The translations under genes were made by a program, and so were the position numbers. From Thermopolyspora sp044507605 (GTDB lineage: Bacteria; Actinomycetota; Actinomycetes; Streptosporangiales; Streptosporangiaceae): 64,000 nucleotides of DNA. Location of the stretch: contig JBIQJI010000010.1 in NCBI GenBank assembly GCA_044507605.1, positions 61,159-125,158 of the forward strand, in the 5' to 3' direction. A model generated the notes under the pieces. It was given only the letters and a program-made list of their open reading frames with translations. It had not been told where the DNA came from and searched no databases. Of this stretch, positions 50,410 to 59,151 are shown piece after piece (the first letter of the stretch is position 1; every line of letters starts with the position of its first letter).

Positions 50410-52581
50410 GTGGGCGACCCGACCTACGACACGACCGCGACCGACAGGGCCGCGACCGACAGGGCCGCGGTGCGCGAGGTCCTGGCCAAGGCGCAGGCCG
50501 AGGGGCGCGACGCGCTGACCGCGCCGGAGGGGCGGCGGATCTGCGCCGCCTACGGCATCGCCACACCGGGCGAGGGCCTGGCGACGACGGCGGACGAGGC
50601 GGCGCGGCTCGCGGCCCGCATCGGGTTCCCCGTCGTTCTCAAGATCGTCTCGCCGCAGATCCTGCACAAGACCGAGGCCGGCGGCGTGCTGGTCGGGCTC
50701 GGCACTGCCGACGAGGTGCGCGCCGGCTACGACACGATCATCGCGAACGCCCGGGAGTACGACGCCGGCGCCACGATCGACGGCGTGCAGGTGCAGGCGC
50801 TCGTCGGCGGCGGCCACGAGGTCATCATCGGCGCGGTCACCGACCCGACGTTCGGGAAGGTCGTGGCGTTCGGGCTCGGCGGGGTTCTGGTCGAGGTCAT
50901 GAAAGACGTGACCTTCCGTCTTGCCCCGGTTTCGGGTGATGATGCGCTAGCGATGCTGGATGACATCAAAGCGGCTGATGTGCTGCGAGGTGTCCGGGGA
51001 GAACGGCCGGTCGACCGGGCCGCCCTCGCCGGCATGATCGAGCGCGTCGGCGCGCTGGTGACCGACTTCCCCGAGATCGCCGAAGTCGACCTCAACCCGG
51101 TGTTCGCCGGCCCCCAGGGCGCCACCGCCGCCGACGTGCGGATCCTGATCACCCGCGAGCCGGTGACCGAGCCCGCCAGGCTGTCCCGCGACGAGATCCT
51201 CGCCGCCATGCGCCGCATCTTCAAGCCGCGCTCGGTCGCCGTGATCGGGGCGAGCGGGGAGACCGGGAAGATCGGCAACTCGGTGATGCGGAACCTGATC
51301 AACGGTGGTTATCAGGGTCACATCTACCCCATCAACCCCAGATCGTCGGAGATCATGGGCCTGCCCGCCTATCCGACGATCCTGGACGTGCCAGGGGAGG
51401 TCGACGTCGCGGTCTTCGCCATCCCCGCGAAGCTCGTCGCCGCCGCCCTGGAGGAGGCGGGCAAGAAGGGAGTCGCCGGAGCCGTCATGATCCCCTCGGG
51501 CTTCGCCGAGACCGGCAACGTCGAAGGACAGCGCGAGATCGTCGAGATCGCCCGCCGCCACGGCGTCCGCATGCTCGGGCCCAACATCTACGGCTACTAC
51601 TACACACCCGAAAACCTCTGCGCCACGTTCTGCACGCCCTACGACGTCAAGGGCAGCGTCGCCCTCACCTCGCAGAGCGGCGGCATCGGCATGGCGATCC
51701 TCGGCTTCAGCCGCACCACGAAAATGGGCGTGTCGGCCATCGTCGGCGTCGGCAACAAGGCCGACGTGGACGAAGACGACCTGCTGACGTTCTTCGAGCA
51801 GGACGACAACACCTCCTGCGTGGCCATGCACCTGGAGGACCTCAAGGACGGCCGCGGGTTCGTCGACGTGGCCCGCCGCATGGTCCGCGACAAGCCCGTC
51901 ATCGTGCTCAAGGCCGGCCGCACCGCCATGGGCGCCCGCGCCGCCGGCTCGCACACCGGGGCGCTGGCGGGCGACGACAAGGTGTACGACGACATCTTCC
52001 GCCAGGCCGGCGTGGTCCGCGCGCCCGGCCTCAACGAGATGCTGGAGTACGCCAGGGCCCTGCCGATCATGCCGGCCCCCAAGGGCGAGAACGTCGTGAT
52101 CATCACCGGGGCCGGCGGCTCGGGAGTGCTGCTCTCGGACGCCTGCGTCGACAACGGCCTCACCCTCATGGACATCCCACCCGACCTCGACGAGGCCTTC
52201 CGCGCCTACATCCCGCCGTTCGGCGCGGCCGGCAACCCCATCGACATCACCGGCGGGGAACCCCCGAGCACCTACGAGAACACCATCCGGCTCGGCCTGT
52301 CCGACGACCGGATCCACGCCCTGGTGCTCGGCTACTGGCACACCATCGTGACCCCGCCCATGGTCTTCGCCGAACTCGTGGCCCGCGTCGTGGCCGAGGG
52401 CAGGGCCGCGGGCAACGACAAGCCGGTCGTCGCCTCGCTGGCCGGCGACACCGAGGTGGAGGAGGCGGCGGCGTACCTCTTCGACCATGGCGTGGTGGCG
52501 TATCCGTACACCACGGAACGACCAGTCGCGGTACTTGGCGCCAAATACCGCTGGGCGCGGGCGGCCGGGCTCCTGGGCTGA
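50410..52581 (+). CDS. ADP-forming acyl-CoA synthetase, beta-alpha order
   Basis: 723 residues. The N-terminal ATP-grasp (beta) part, about 20-260, has FPVVLKIVSPQILHKTEAGGV, FGLGGVLVEVMKDV and AEVDLNPVFAG. The C-terminal succinyl-CoA-ligase alpha-like part, about 270-720, has KPRSVAVIGASGETGKIGNSV, LTSQSGGIGMAILG and the phospho-His loop GSHTGALAGDD (His515). It would make an acyl-CoA from acid, ATP and CoA. In this operon it probably primes the CoA-transferase cycle by activating the substrate acid or formate. The GTG abuts the frc stop. An ATDRAATDRAA repeat opens the protein. Confidence 0.85.
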   Translation: MGDPTYDTTATDRAATDRAAVREVLAKAQAEGRDALTAPEGRRICAAYGIATPGEGLATTADEAARLAARIGFPVVLKIVSPQILHKTEAGGVLVGLGTADEVRAGYDTIIANAREYDAGATIDGVQVQALVGGGHEVIIGAVTDPTFGKVVAFGLGGVLVEVMKDVTFRLAPVSGDDALAMLDDIKAADVLRGVRGERPVDRAALAGMIERVGALVTDFPEIAEVDLNPVFAGPQGATAADVRILITREPVTEPARLSRDEILAAMRRIFKPRSVAVIGASGETGKIGNSVMRNLINGGYQGHIYPINPRSSEIMGLPAYPTILDVPGEVDVAVFAIPAKLVAAALEEAGKKGVAGAVMIPSGFAETGNVEGQREIVEIARRHGVRMLGPNIYGYYYTPENLCATFCTPYDVKGSVALTSQSGGIGMAILGFSRTTKMGVSAIVGVGNKADVDEDDLLTFFEQDDNTSCVAMHLEDLKDGRGFVDVARRMVRDKPVIVLKAGRTAMGARAAGSHTGALAGDDKVYDDIFRQAGVVRAPGLNEMLEYARALPIMPAPKGENVVIITGAGGSGVLLSDACVDNGLTLMDIPPDLDEAFRAYIPPFGAAGNPIDITGGEPPSTYENTIRLGLSDDRIHALVLGYWHTIVTPPMVFAELVARVVAEGRAAGNDKPVVASLAGDTEVEEAAAYLFDHGVVAYPYTTERPVAVLGAKYRWARAAGLLG

Positions 52582-52662
52582 GCCGCGCCGATCGAGGAAA
52601 CCGAGCCGGGGGCACATCGGGGCAGGCAAGCGGGATCGACAATCTCCCGAGGAGGTCCGAAC

Positions 52663-54192
52663 GTGGACACTTCAAGAACACCGGCGACACCCGGGACGGG
52701 CCCGGACCCTGGGCCCGCGGCCGGTGCGGCGACGGCGCCGCCAGGCCAGGACGAACGGGTATGGCGGGCGGGCAAGCTGGAGCCGATGCCCATCCGGTCG
52801 CTGCCCGACGCCCCTCCGTCGGTGCACCTCATCGGCCCCACCGTGTTCCTCGTCGCGCTCGGCGTGGGCATGGGCGAGTCGTACATGTGGCCGCGGCTGG
52901 TCCTGATCTTCGGGCCGGAGATCCGCTGGCTGTTCCTCATCGGCGTCACCATCCAGGCGGTCGTCACGCTGGAGATGGCGCGTTACGCGATGGCCACCGG
53001 CGAAAGCATCTTCTTCGGCGCGGCCCGCGTGTTCAAACCCCTGATGTGGTTCTTCTTCATCGCGGCCATAGCGGTCTACATCTGGCCAGGACATCTCTCG
53101 GCGGGCGCGGCGGCCTTCGAGGAGATCACCGGCATCCCCTGGGTCGTGACGGCGTGCGTGGCGCTCGTCCTGGTCGGCGTCCTGTTCACGCTCGCCAAGG
53201 TGATCTACAGTTTCCTGGAGAGCCTGCTGTCGTTCCTCATCGGGCTGCTGGTCATCGGCACCTCGGTGGTGGCGGCGATCGTCGGCCAGTTCGGCGACCT
53301 GGTCGACACGATCACCGGCATGTTCCACTTCGGCTACATCCCCGACGGCGCCATGTCGGCGACGTGGTTCCCCGTCATCGTCGGGTCGATCGCCTTCGCC
53401 GGCCCCTCCGGCATGCAGCAGATGTGGTACACCCTGCACCTGCGCGACTCGGGCGCCGGCATGGGCGCGCACATCCCCCGCATCCGCGGCCTGCGGCACG
53501 CCGGCGAGGAGGAGAGCATGCCCTCCCGGGGGTTCATGTTCGACACCGACGACCCCGCCGAGATGGCCAAGTGGCGGGGCTGGCGCCGCTGGGTCACCTG
53601 GGACGCCCTGCTGCTGTTCTGGGGCATCACGATGCTCGTCACCATCGCGTTCACCGTGATCGCCCAGGCGGCCTCCCGCAACAACCCCAACGTCAAGGAG
53701 CTCATCGAGAACGGCGACCGCACCGCCGCGCTCAACGCCATGTCCGACTCGTTCGCCTCGGCGGGCGGCGCGGTGCTCGGCGGGGTCTTCCTCGGGTTCA
53801 TCGCGCTCATCGGGCTCAACGCCACCCTGGGCCTGTTCGACTCGTTCTCCCGGGGCCAGGCCGACATGACCTTCTACTTCGTGCCGGGTGCGCGGAAGTT
53901 CCGCATCTCCCACCTGTACGCCGCGTTCCTGTGGGGCGTGATCATCTTCGGCATCCTGATCCTGCTCTTCGGACCGGCCGACGGGCCCTCCGCCATCCTC
54001 GACACGCTGGCGTTCATGTCGACGTTCGCCATGGGCGCCTACTGCGTGACCCTGCTCCTGGTCAACAACCGCATGCTGCCCAGACCCATCCGGCCGAAGT
54101 GGTGGTCGAACGCCGTGATCGGGTTCGGGGCGTTCTTCTACCTGGGCATGCTGTTCTACAGCCTGTTCAGGTTCGGCGTGGTCGTGAGCTGA
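52663..54192 (+). CDS. Nramp-fold membrane transporter lacking the metal-binding motifs
   Basis: 509 residues with about eleven hydrophobic segments; the overall pattern (LIGPTVFLVALGVGMGESYM at 56-75, FAGPSGMQQMW at 245-255, a late LGLFDSFSRGQADM) is that of Nramp-type LeuT-fold carriers. In true Nramp metal transporters segment 1 has DPGN and segment 6 MPH. Here those places read GMGES and GPSGMQ, so the usual Mn/Fe site is absent. The protein may carry a different substrate. It follows the ADP-forming synthetase by 81 bases with its own GAGGAGG, and co-occurs with formyl-CoA genes, so an organic acid or acid-metal complex is a reasonable guess. Confidence 0.72.
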   Translation: MDTSRTPATPGTGPDPGPAAGAATAPPGQDERVWRAGKLEPMPIRSLPDAPPSVHLIGPTVFLVALGVGMGESYMWPRLVLIFGPEIRWLFLIGVTIQAVVTLEMARYAMATGESIFFGAARVFKPLMWFFFIAAIAVYIWPGHLSAGAAAFEEITGIPWVVTACVALVLVGVLFTLAKVIYSFLESLLSFLIGLLVIGTSVVAAIVGQFGDLVDTITGMFHFGYIPDGAMSATWFPVIVGSIAFAGPSGMQQMWYTLHLRDSGAGMGAHIPRIRGLRHAGEEESMPSRGFMFDTDDPAEMAKWRGWRRWVTWDALLLFWGITMLVTIAFTVIAQAASRNNPNVKELIENGDRTAALNAMSDSFASAGGAVLGGVFLGFIALIGLNATLGLFDSFSRGQADMTFYFVPGARKFRISHLYAAFLWGVIIFGILILLFGPADGPSAILDTLAFMSTFAMGAYCVTLLLVNNRMLPRPIRPKWWSNAVIGFGAFFYLGMLFYSLFRFGVVVS

Positions 54193-54193
54193 C

Positions 54194-54859
54194 ATGACCA
54201 CCGTCCGACACCTCGCACTCGGCCTTCCCGGGCTGTGCATCGGAGTCGTGGCCGGCCTCATCGCCGGCGGGCTGTCCCTCCTCGCGGGGCAGCCCGCCGG
54301 CTGGGCCGCGATCTCCATGCTGGGCCTCGCCGCGCCGCTCGGGCTCTTCGGGGCCCTGTACGGCATGCTGATGGGCCACGGCCTGTTCCGGCCCGGAGTG
54401 TTCGCCCCCGCGGCCTTCTTCTGGATCGTCGGCTTCCCTCTGGGGCGGCTGATCCAGGAGTCCGTCACCGGCCTCGCGCTGGCCGGCCGCATCTCCATCG
54501 CCGAAGGGGTGCCGCAGTTCCTCGCCTTCCAGGCGATGGTCAGCGTCGGCTTCGCGCTGGGCTTCGTCTGGCTGCACGAACGACTGGCGCCCTACTGGTT
54601 CCTGCGCATCCAGGACGGCAACCCGTACGCCCGGGCGCTGCTCGCCCGCTACATCGAGCACTCGCGCGCCCTCTGGCAGGCCAAGGAGAGCCGCGACGCC
54701 GCCCGCCGGGCCCGCCGGGACGCGCGGTCCGGGCGCCCGGCGGGGCGGCCCGCCGAGCGCACCACCGGTCGCACCGCCAGACCGGCCTCCGGCCGCGAGG
54801 ATCGGCGCAAGCCGATGGCGGCCGGGCCGGTCCGTCACCGTCAGAAGGGAACCCGATGA
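54194..54859 (+). CDS. Membrane protein of unknown function, partner of the Nramp-like carrier
   Basis: 221 residues: four or five hydrophobic segments in the first 135 (GLCIGVVAGLIAGGLSLLAG, LGLFGALYGMLMG, FAPAAFFWIVGFPLG, FQAMVSVGFALGFVWL), then a strongly basic Arg/Ala tail (RRARRDARSGRPAGRP). It begins one base after the transporter stop, so they are coupled and may form one carrier complex. I do not recognise a named family. Confidence 0.65.
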   Translation: MTTVRHLALGLPGLCIGVVAGLIAGGLSLLAGQPAGWAAISMLGLAAPLGLFGALYGMLMGHGLFRPGVFAPAAFFWIVGFPLGRLIQESVTGLALAGRISIAEGVPQFLAFQAMVSVGFALGFVWLHERLAPYWFLRIQDGNPYARALLARYIEHSRALWQAKESRDAARRARRDARSGRPAGRPAERTTGRTARPASGREDRRKPMAAGPVRHRQKGTR

Positions 54860-55211
54860 CGGCAGGCAGATCGCGTGCGTCGGAGAGCGCCTGCCCCTAG
54901 GGCGCACCCGGACGCTCTCCGAGCCCTCTGCGAGCGAGCCCTCTCCGGGCTTGCTCTCTCCGGGACTCCCCGGGACCCGCCGCCTGGGAAGCGCTGTCCG
55001 GGATCCGCCCCGCGACGCGGCTCCCGGCGGCCCCGTGACCACGCCGGGGCCGCCCGGACGCCCGTTCGCCGCGCCCCACCCGGTTCGGCCCAATTGGCCC
55101 CACTTATGCTGATCGTCATGGTTGCCCCCGGCAACAGGACGTACCGTTCGCCTCCCCGTCATCGCTTCGCGCGGGACGCCGCCAGCCCGCCATCCCCCCG
55201 GAAGGACCTCG
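54860..55211. other. Non-coding gap with short repeats
   Basis: 352 bases between the membrane protein and the antiporter gene. It contains CTCTCCGGG-like repeats (54913-54966), no credible gene in any frame, and no clear terminator. The stretch around 55085-55130 (CCCAATTGGCC then ACTTATGCTGATCGTCATGG) is less GC-rich and probably carries the antiporter promoter; CCAATTGG is a perfect 8-bp palindrome. Confidence 0.45.
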
Positions 55212-56324
55212 ATGTCGAACGATGTCCCCGCCGACGTCCCGACGCTGCCGAAGGACACCCCGCCGCTCGTGGCCGCCGAGAGCAACAGCCGGACCGTCAA
55301 CATCCTGCTCACCGCCGCCGTCGTCCTGGTGGCCCTGGACCTGCTGATCAATGCGATCGGCGGCCCGGCCGCCCTGGAGTTCGTCATCGGCGCGGTGTCC
55401 CTGGTGCCGCTCGCGTTCGTGATCGGCGAATCCACCGAGCGGCTGGCCGAGCACACCGGGCCGGTCGTCGGCGGCCTGCTCAACGCCACCATGGGCAACG
55501 CCCCGGAGCTGATGGTCTCGCTGTTCGCCGTCGCGGGCGGGCTGTTCACGGTCGTCCGCGCGTCCCTGGTCGGCTCCGTGGTGAGCAACCTGCTCCTCGT
55601 CCTCGGCACCAGCATGGTGTTCGCCCCCCGCGCCAAGGTGCCGCGTGGCTCGGTGGCCGGCGCGCTGGCCCAGGTCGGCCTCGCCGTCGTGATCTTCGCG
55701 GCGATGGCGTTCCACTACGGGTGGCAGCAGCCCGGCGCGCAGTCGGCGGCGTTCGACCTGCCCGGCTGTGCCGTCCTGCTGGCGCTGTACGTCGTGCTGA
55801 CCATCCGCTCGGTGCGGGCCGGCCTCGCCGAGCACCGGGAGAAGCGGGGGTCGGCGCCGCCGCCACAGTGGTCGCTGCGCAAGGGCCTGGCCTATCTGCT
55901 GCTCGCCACCGCCGCCACCGTGGTGGCGACGCACGAGGTGACCGACACCATCGAGGCGTTCGCCCGGGCGAGCGGTCTCGGCCTGTTCTTCACCTCGGCC
56001 ATCGTGGTCGCCATCATCGGCAACGCCGCCGAGCACGGCGGCGCGGTCGTGGTGGCCGCCCGGGGCAACATGGAGCTGGCGCTGGAGATCGCCCTCAGCT
56101 CCGCGGCCCAGGTGGCGGTGTTCGTGCTCCCCGTGGTCGCGCTGCTGTCCGCGACCTTCCTGCCGATGCCGATGGCCTTCACCCCGGTCGAGATCGTCAG
56201 CCTCGTGTGCGCGGTGCTGCTGCCGGCGCTGGTGCTGCGCGCGGGATGGTCGAGCAAGGGCCGGGGCGTCGTGCTTCTGGTGGGCTACCTGCTCATCGGG
56301 GCGGCGTACCTCGTGCTCGGCTGA
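55212..56324 (+). CDS. Calcium/proton exchanger (CaCA superfamily, CAX type)
   Basis: 370 residues, about ten to eleven hydrophobic segments in two inverted halves, each with an alpha-repeat: NATMGNAPELMVSLFAV and IIGNAAEHGGAVVVAARG, the GNA(A/P)E motifs that bind Ca2+. Exports Ca2+ (or other divalent cations) in exchange for H+. ATG 55212 follows AAGGA. Adjacent to the proposed oxalate/formyl-CoA operon, where it would handle Ca2+ released from calcium oxalate (inference). Confidence 0.9.
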   Translation: MSNDVPADVPTLPKDTPPLVAAESNSRTVNILLTAAVVLVALDLLINAIGGPAALEFVIGAVSLVPLAFVIGESTERLAEHTGPVVGGLLNATMGNAPELMVSLFAVAGGLFTVVRASLVGSVVSNLLLVLGTSMVFAPRAKVPRGSVAGALAQVGLAVVIFAAMAFHYGWQQPGAQSAAFDLPGCAVLLALYVVLTIRSVRAGLAEHREKRGSAPPPQWSLRKGLAYLLLATAATVVATHEVTDTIEAFARASGLGLFFTSAIVVAIIGNAAEHGGAVVVAARGNMELALEIALSSAAQVAVFVLPVVALLSATFLPMPMAFTPVEIVSLVCAVLLPALVLRAGWSSKGRGVVLLVGYLLIGAAYLVLG

Positions 56325-56363
56325 ATCCCCAGGTCGTCGTTCAACGCGCGGGCCGGGGCGCGC

Positions 56364-56567
56364 TCAGCGCCGGGAACCGCGCCGGGCGCCGCTGCCGTTC
56401 GCGGCCCGCTCGGCCCGCGCCCAGCGTTCGAGCTGCCGCTCCACGCCCTCGGCGCTCGCGTACGACCGCATCGCCGTGCCGAGCGCGAGCCCGATCCGCG
56501 GCCCGTCGCCGACGTATCCGCCGGGCCGGCCGAGCTGAAAGCGGATTTTCCGCAGGAAGGCCTTCAT
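56364..56567 (-). CDS. Small basic protein of unknown function
   Basis: 67 residues, MKAFLRKIRFQLGRPGGYVG at the start and an Arg-rich end, pI clearly basic, no membrane segment or metal motif. It has an excellent ribosome-binding site (GAGGAGGTGAT) upstream of ATG 56567, which supports a real gene. No family recognised. Convergent with the antiporter. Confidence 0.6.
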   Translation of the reverse strand: MKAFLRKIRFQLGRPGGYVGDGPRIGLALGTAMRSYASAEGVERQLERWARAERAANGSGARRGSRR

Positions 56568-56710
56568 CGTCTCATCACCTCCTCGACCCATCGTGACCAC
56601 CGGTCGCCCCGAAAACGCGCAGCGGCGCCCCGCGTCGGGCGAATGCACGATTTCGCGCGACACCGGGGGCGTTCGGGGCGTTTCAGTGGACGTTGAGGAG
56701 CGGGCGCACC

Positions 56711-57466
56711 TCAGCGGGACGCCGCCGAGCGCGCGCGCCGGCGCCGGGTGGTGACCGGGGCGGGGGCCGGCTCCTCCTCCTTGAGCTGTTCCAGGTACGA
56801 CGTGCGGGTGAGCTCGGTGTGCTCCCGCATGATCGTGGCGGCCCGCTCGGCGTCACCGGCCTCGATGGCGTCGATGAGCGCGGCGTGCTCGTCCCACGAC
56901 ATGCGGCCGCGCTGGCGGGCCACCGGCGTGTGGTACCAGCGGACCCGGCGCGACACCTGCGCGGCCAGCTCCGCCAGCACCTTGTTGCCCGACAGGTCCA
57001 TGACCAGCGCGTGCAGCTCGGAGTTGGCGGCCACCGCGGCGTCGATGTCGTCGGACTCGATCGCCGCGAGCCCTTTGGCGCAGATGGCGCGCAGCCGCGC
57101 CACGCCCTTGGCGTCGGCGTGCCCTGCCGCGAGCCGCGCGGACTCGGTCTCCAGCAGCGACCGCACCGCGAGCAGCTGACCGGCCTCCTCGGCGGTCGGC
57201 ACATGCACGAACGCGCCGTGCCCCGGCCGCAGATCGACCCACCCCTCACTGCTGAGCAACTGCAGCGCCTCGCGCACGGGCTGCCGCGACACCCCCAGCA
57301 ACTCGGCGAGCTCGCTTTCCACCAAATGTTGACCGGGCCGTAGACTTCCGGTTATGACCAGCTCCAGAAGCGCCTCGAACACGCTCTCGCGCAACGGTAT
57401 AGGGCGCGCGATCCGAGGGGGCGTAGCCTGGTTCACCAATCGTTCCGCCAATTCCGATCGCATCAT
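56711..57466 (-). CDS. GntR-family regulator, FCD subfamily; proposed regulator of the formyl-CoA regulon
   Basis: 251 residues. Winged helix at about 20-85: LRESVFEALLELVITGSLRPG, LVESELAELLGVSRQPVREALQLLSSEGW. FCD domain after that with ARLRAICAKGLAAI, a NSELHALVMDL metal-type helix and DEHAALIDAIEAGD. The C terminus is basic. ATG 57466 follows GGAG by eight bases; a GTG at 57475 would add three residues. An 18-mer of the same type found at the fdh, ThDP-enzyme, reductase, MFS and sucC promoters lies 62 bases upstream, so I propose this protein binds all six. A small carboxylate such as oxalate, glycolate or a 2-hydroxy acid would be the effector. Confidence 0.85.
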   Translation of the reverse strand: MMRSELAERLVNQATPPRIARPIPLRESVFEALLELVITGSLRPGQHLVESELAELLGVSRQPVREALQLLSSEGWVDLRPGHGAFVHVPTAEEAGQLLAVRSLLETESARLAAGHADAKGVARLRAICAKGLAAIESDDIDAAVAANSELHALVMDLSGNKVLAELAAQVSRRVRWYHTPVARQRGRMSWDEHAALIDAIEAGDAERAATIMREHTELTRTSYLEQLKEEEPAPAPVTTRRRRARSAASR

Positions 57467-57527
57467 TTCTGTCACTCCAGGATGAACGACGAGAAGAGCG
57501 AAATCAGCATCTTGTTTCTCGTCGACT

Positions 57528-57545
57528 GCCTACAGCATACAGTGT
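57528..57545. promoter_or_regulatory. FCD-GntR operator-like site f (regulator gene)
   Basis: GCCTACAGCATACAGTGT on the plus strand (ACACTGTATGCTGTAGGC on the minus), 62 bases before the regulator start: the most divergent copy, 14 of 18 positions shared with site b, consistent with autoregulation. Confidence 0.5.
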
Positions 57546-57573
57546 TGCCGTACCGCCCTTACGGTGAGTCTGC

Positions 57574-58479
57574 TCACATCGCCTCGCCGATCAGCTGGAA
57601 ATGCCAGACGACCGCGACCGGGGTGTTCCGGAACGCCGCGTCGGCGGCCTCCGGGCACCAGTAGACGATGTCGTAGGCGCCCATGGGCGGCAGCGGGTCG
57701 GGGGGCGGAGTGCCGGGCACCAGCGGCAGGGGCGGGCGGCGCGGCTCATCGCAGTGGCGCACCTGAAACCCCAGCGGCAGCGCCGCCTTGATGTAGTCGC
57801 TCAGCGGACGGTAATGGTCGGCGAGGACGGCCGGCCGCCCGTCCGCGCCGGTACGGGGCGTCCTGGGCCCCAGGTACCCCGACAACGGGTGCGGGTCGGA
57901 AAGCACGAGATGACCGCCGGGGCGCAGCACGCGGGCGAACTCGGCCAGCACCGGCTCCAGTTCGGGCAGGTGCACCAGCGCCAGCGCGCAGACCACCGTG
58001 TCGACGCAATCGTCGGGCAGCGGCAGGCGGCGCAGGTCGGCCTCGGCCAGCGCGGCCTTGGGCAGCCGCTCGCGCGCCACCGCGAGCATTTCGGGCGTGG
58101 CGTCGACACCGATGACCTGGTGCCCGAGCTCGGTCAGGTAGGCGGCGTGCCGCCCGGTGCCGCAGGCGGCGTCCAGGGCGACGCCGACGGGCAGGCGGTC
58201 GAGGATGCGGCGCACCGCCGGCTGCTCACAGTCGATCATCGCGTTGCCGGGCTCGTCGTAGTGCGCCGCCCACGAGCGATACACCTCCCGCGCCGCCACG
58301 GTCCCCGGCTCGGCCTGCACGCCTTCGGCGGACGCGAGCACCGGATCGTCGAGCAGCGCGCGAATTTCGGCGATTCGGGCCGCGACGAACGCCTGATCTG
58401 AGTCGCCTTCCCGGAAGCTCCGAAGAAGGGCGACTCCCTCCAAACCCAGCAGATAGCCCAACTGGTGCAGATATGTCAT
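57574..58479 (-). CDS. Class I SAM-dependent methyltransferase
   Basis: 301 residues. SAM-binding motifs: VALDAACGTGRHAAYLTELG (about 102-121), VIGVDATPEMLAVAR, LRRLPLPDDCVDTVVCALAL and VLRPGGHLVLSDPH, a methyltransf_11/25 fold. The N-terminal ~70 residues (FREGDSDQAFVAARIAEIRALLDD) are helical. Substrate unknown. No Shine-Dalgarno sequence precedes ATG 58479. It sits between the GntR gene and a VOC protein and shows no operator of the GntR type. Confidence 0.85.
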   Translation of the reverse strand: MTYLHQLGYLLGLEGVALLRSFREGDSDQAFVAARIAEIRALLDDPVLASAEGVQAEPGTVAAREVYRSWAAHYDEPGNAMIDCEQPAVRRILDRLPVGVALDAACGTGRHAAYLTELGHQVIGVDATPEMLAVARERLPKAALAEADLRRLPLPDDCVDTVVCALALVHLPELEPVLAEFARVLRPGGHLVLSDPHPLSGYLGPRTPRTGADGRPAVLADHYRPLSDYIKAALPLGFQVRHCDEPRRPPLPLVPGTPPPDPLPPMGAYDIVYWCPEAADAAFRNTPVAVVWHFQLIGEAM

Positions 58480-58649
58480 TGATCGACGATAACCACGCGG
58501 AGCCGGGTGAACGCCGCAATCTGCCCAGCCGATATGAGCGCCGCAGGAGTTGCGCGACGGGCGTGGGCGGAGCGGGTGACACGACCCGGACGCATGCCGG
58601 GAGATCCGTCCCTCCGGACGGACGGCGCCTCACGGGCGGCGGCGACAGG

Positions 58650-59033
58650 TCACTTCGCTCCGCCGTAGGGCACCGTGATGATCTCCAGGAAGTGCCCGTC
58701 GGGATCCTCCCAGTAGACCCCGCGCCCGCCGTCGTTGGTGTTGATCTCGCCGGGCCGCCGCTTGCCCGGATCTGCCCAGTAGGGCAGCCCCCGGGCCCGG
58801 ATGCGCCCGAAGATCTCGTCGAACTCCGTTTCGCTCACGAGGAACGCGTAGTGCTGTGGCCGGACTTCGCCGTGGTCGTCGGCGAAGTCCAGCGACACGT
58901 CGTTGCCGAGCTCGACCACCAGGAACGGCCCGTACGCCACGGGCTCGCCGAGGCCGAGCAGCTCGGTGAGGAACGTCGCCGACCTGCGCTTGTCGGTGGC
59001 GTGCACGATCGTGTGGTTGAGCCTCGCGGTCAT
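58650..59033 (-). CDS. VOC (glyoxalase/bleomycin-resistance) family protein
   Basis: 127 residues, two beta-alpha-beta-beta-beta halves: MTARLNHTIVHATDKRRSAT, then FLVVELGNDVSLDFADD, HYAFLVSETEFDEIFGRI and the closing RGVYWEDPDGHFLEIITVPY with the metal-site Glu. Family includes glyoxalases, dioxygenases and resistance proteins; no specific role assignable. ATG 59033 chosen because GGGAG lies eight bases upstream. Confidence 0.85.
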   Translation of the reverse strand: MTARLNHTIVHATDKRRSATFLTELLGLGEPVAYGPFLVVELGNDVSLDFADDHGEVRPQHYAFLVSETEFDEIFGRIRARGLPYWADPGKRRPGEINTNDGGRGVYWEDPDGHFLEIITVPYGGAK

Positions 59034-59151
59034 GGCCATCACTCCCTGGCCGGCCTACCGCCGGATTTCTCGCTCCACCGGCCCGTACCCGAGGTCTACC
59101 ACCCGACACCGACCATTTCGCGCCCCTCACCGCGGTGCCGGCCGCGCTCGG

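Noticed and set aside
47830..50817. A 995-codon frame antisense to the ThDP enzyme, frc and synthetase genes
   Set aside because: Shadow of three well-supported genes; composition is low-complexity and no start signal is visible.
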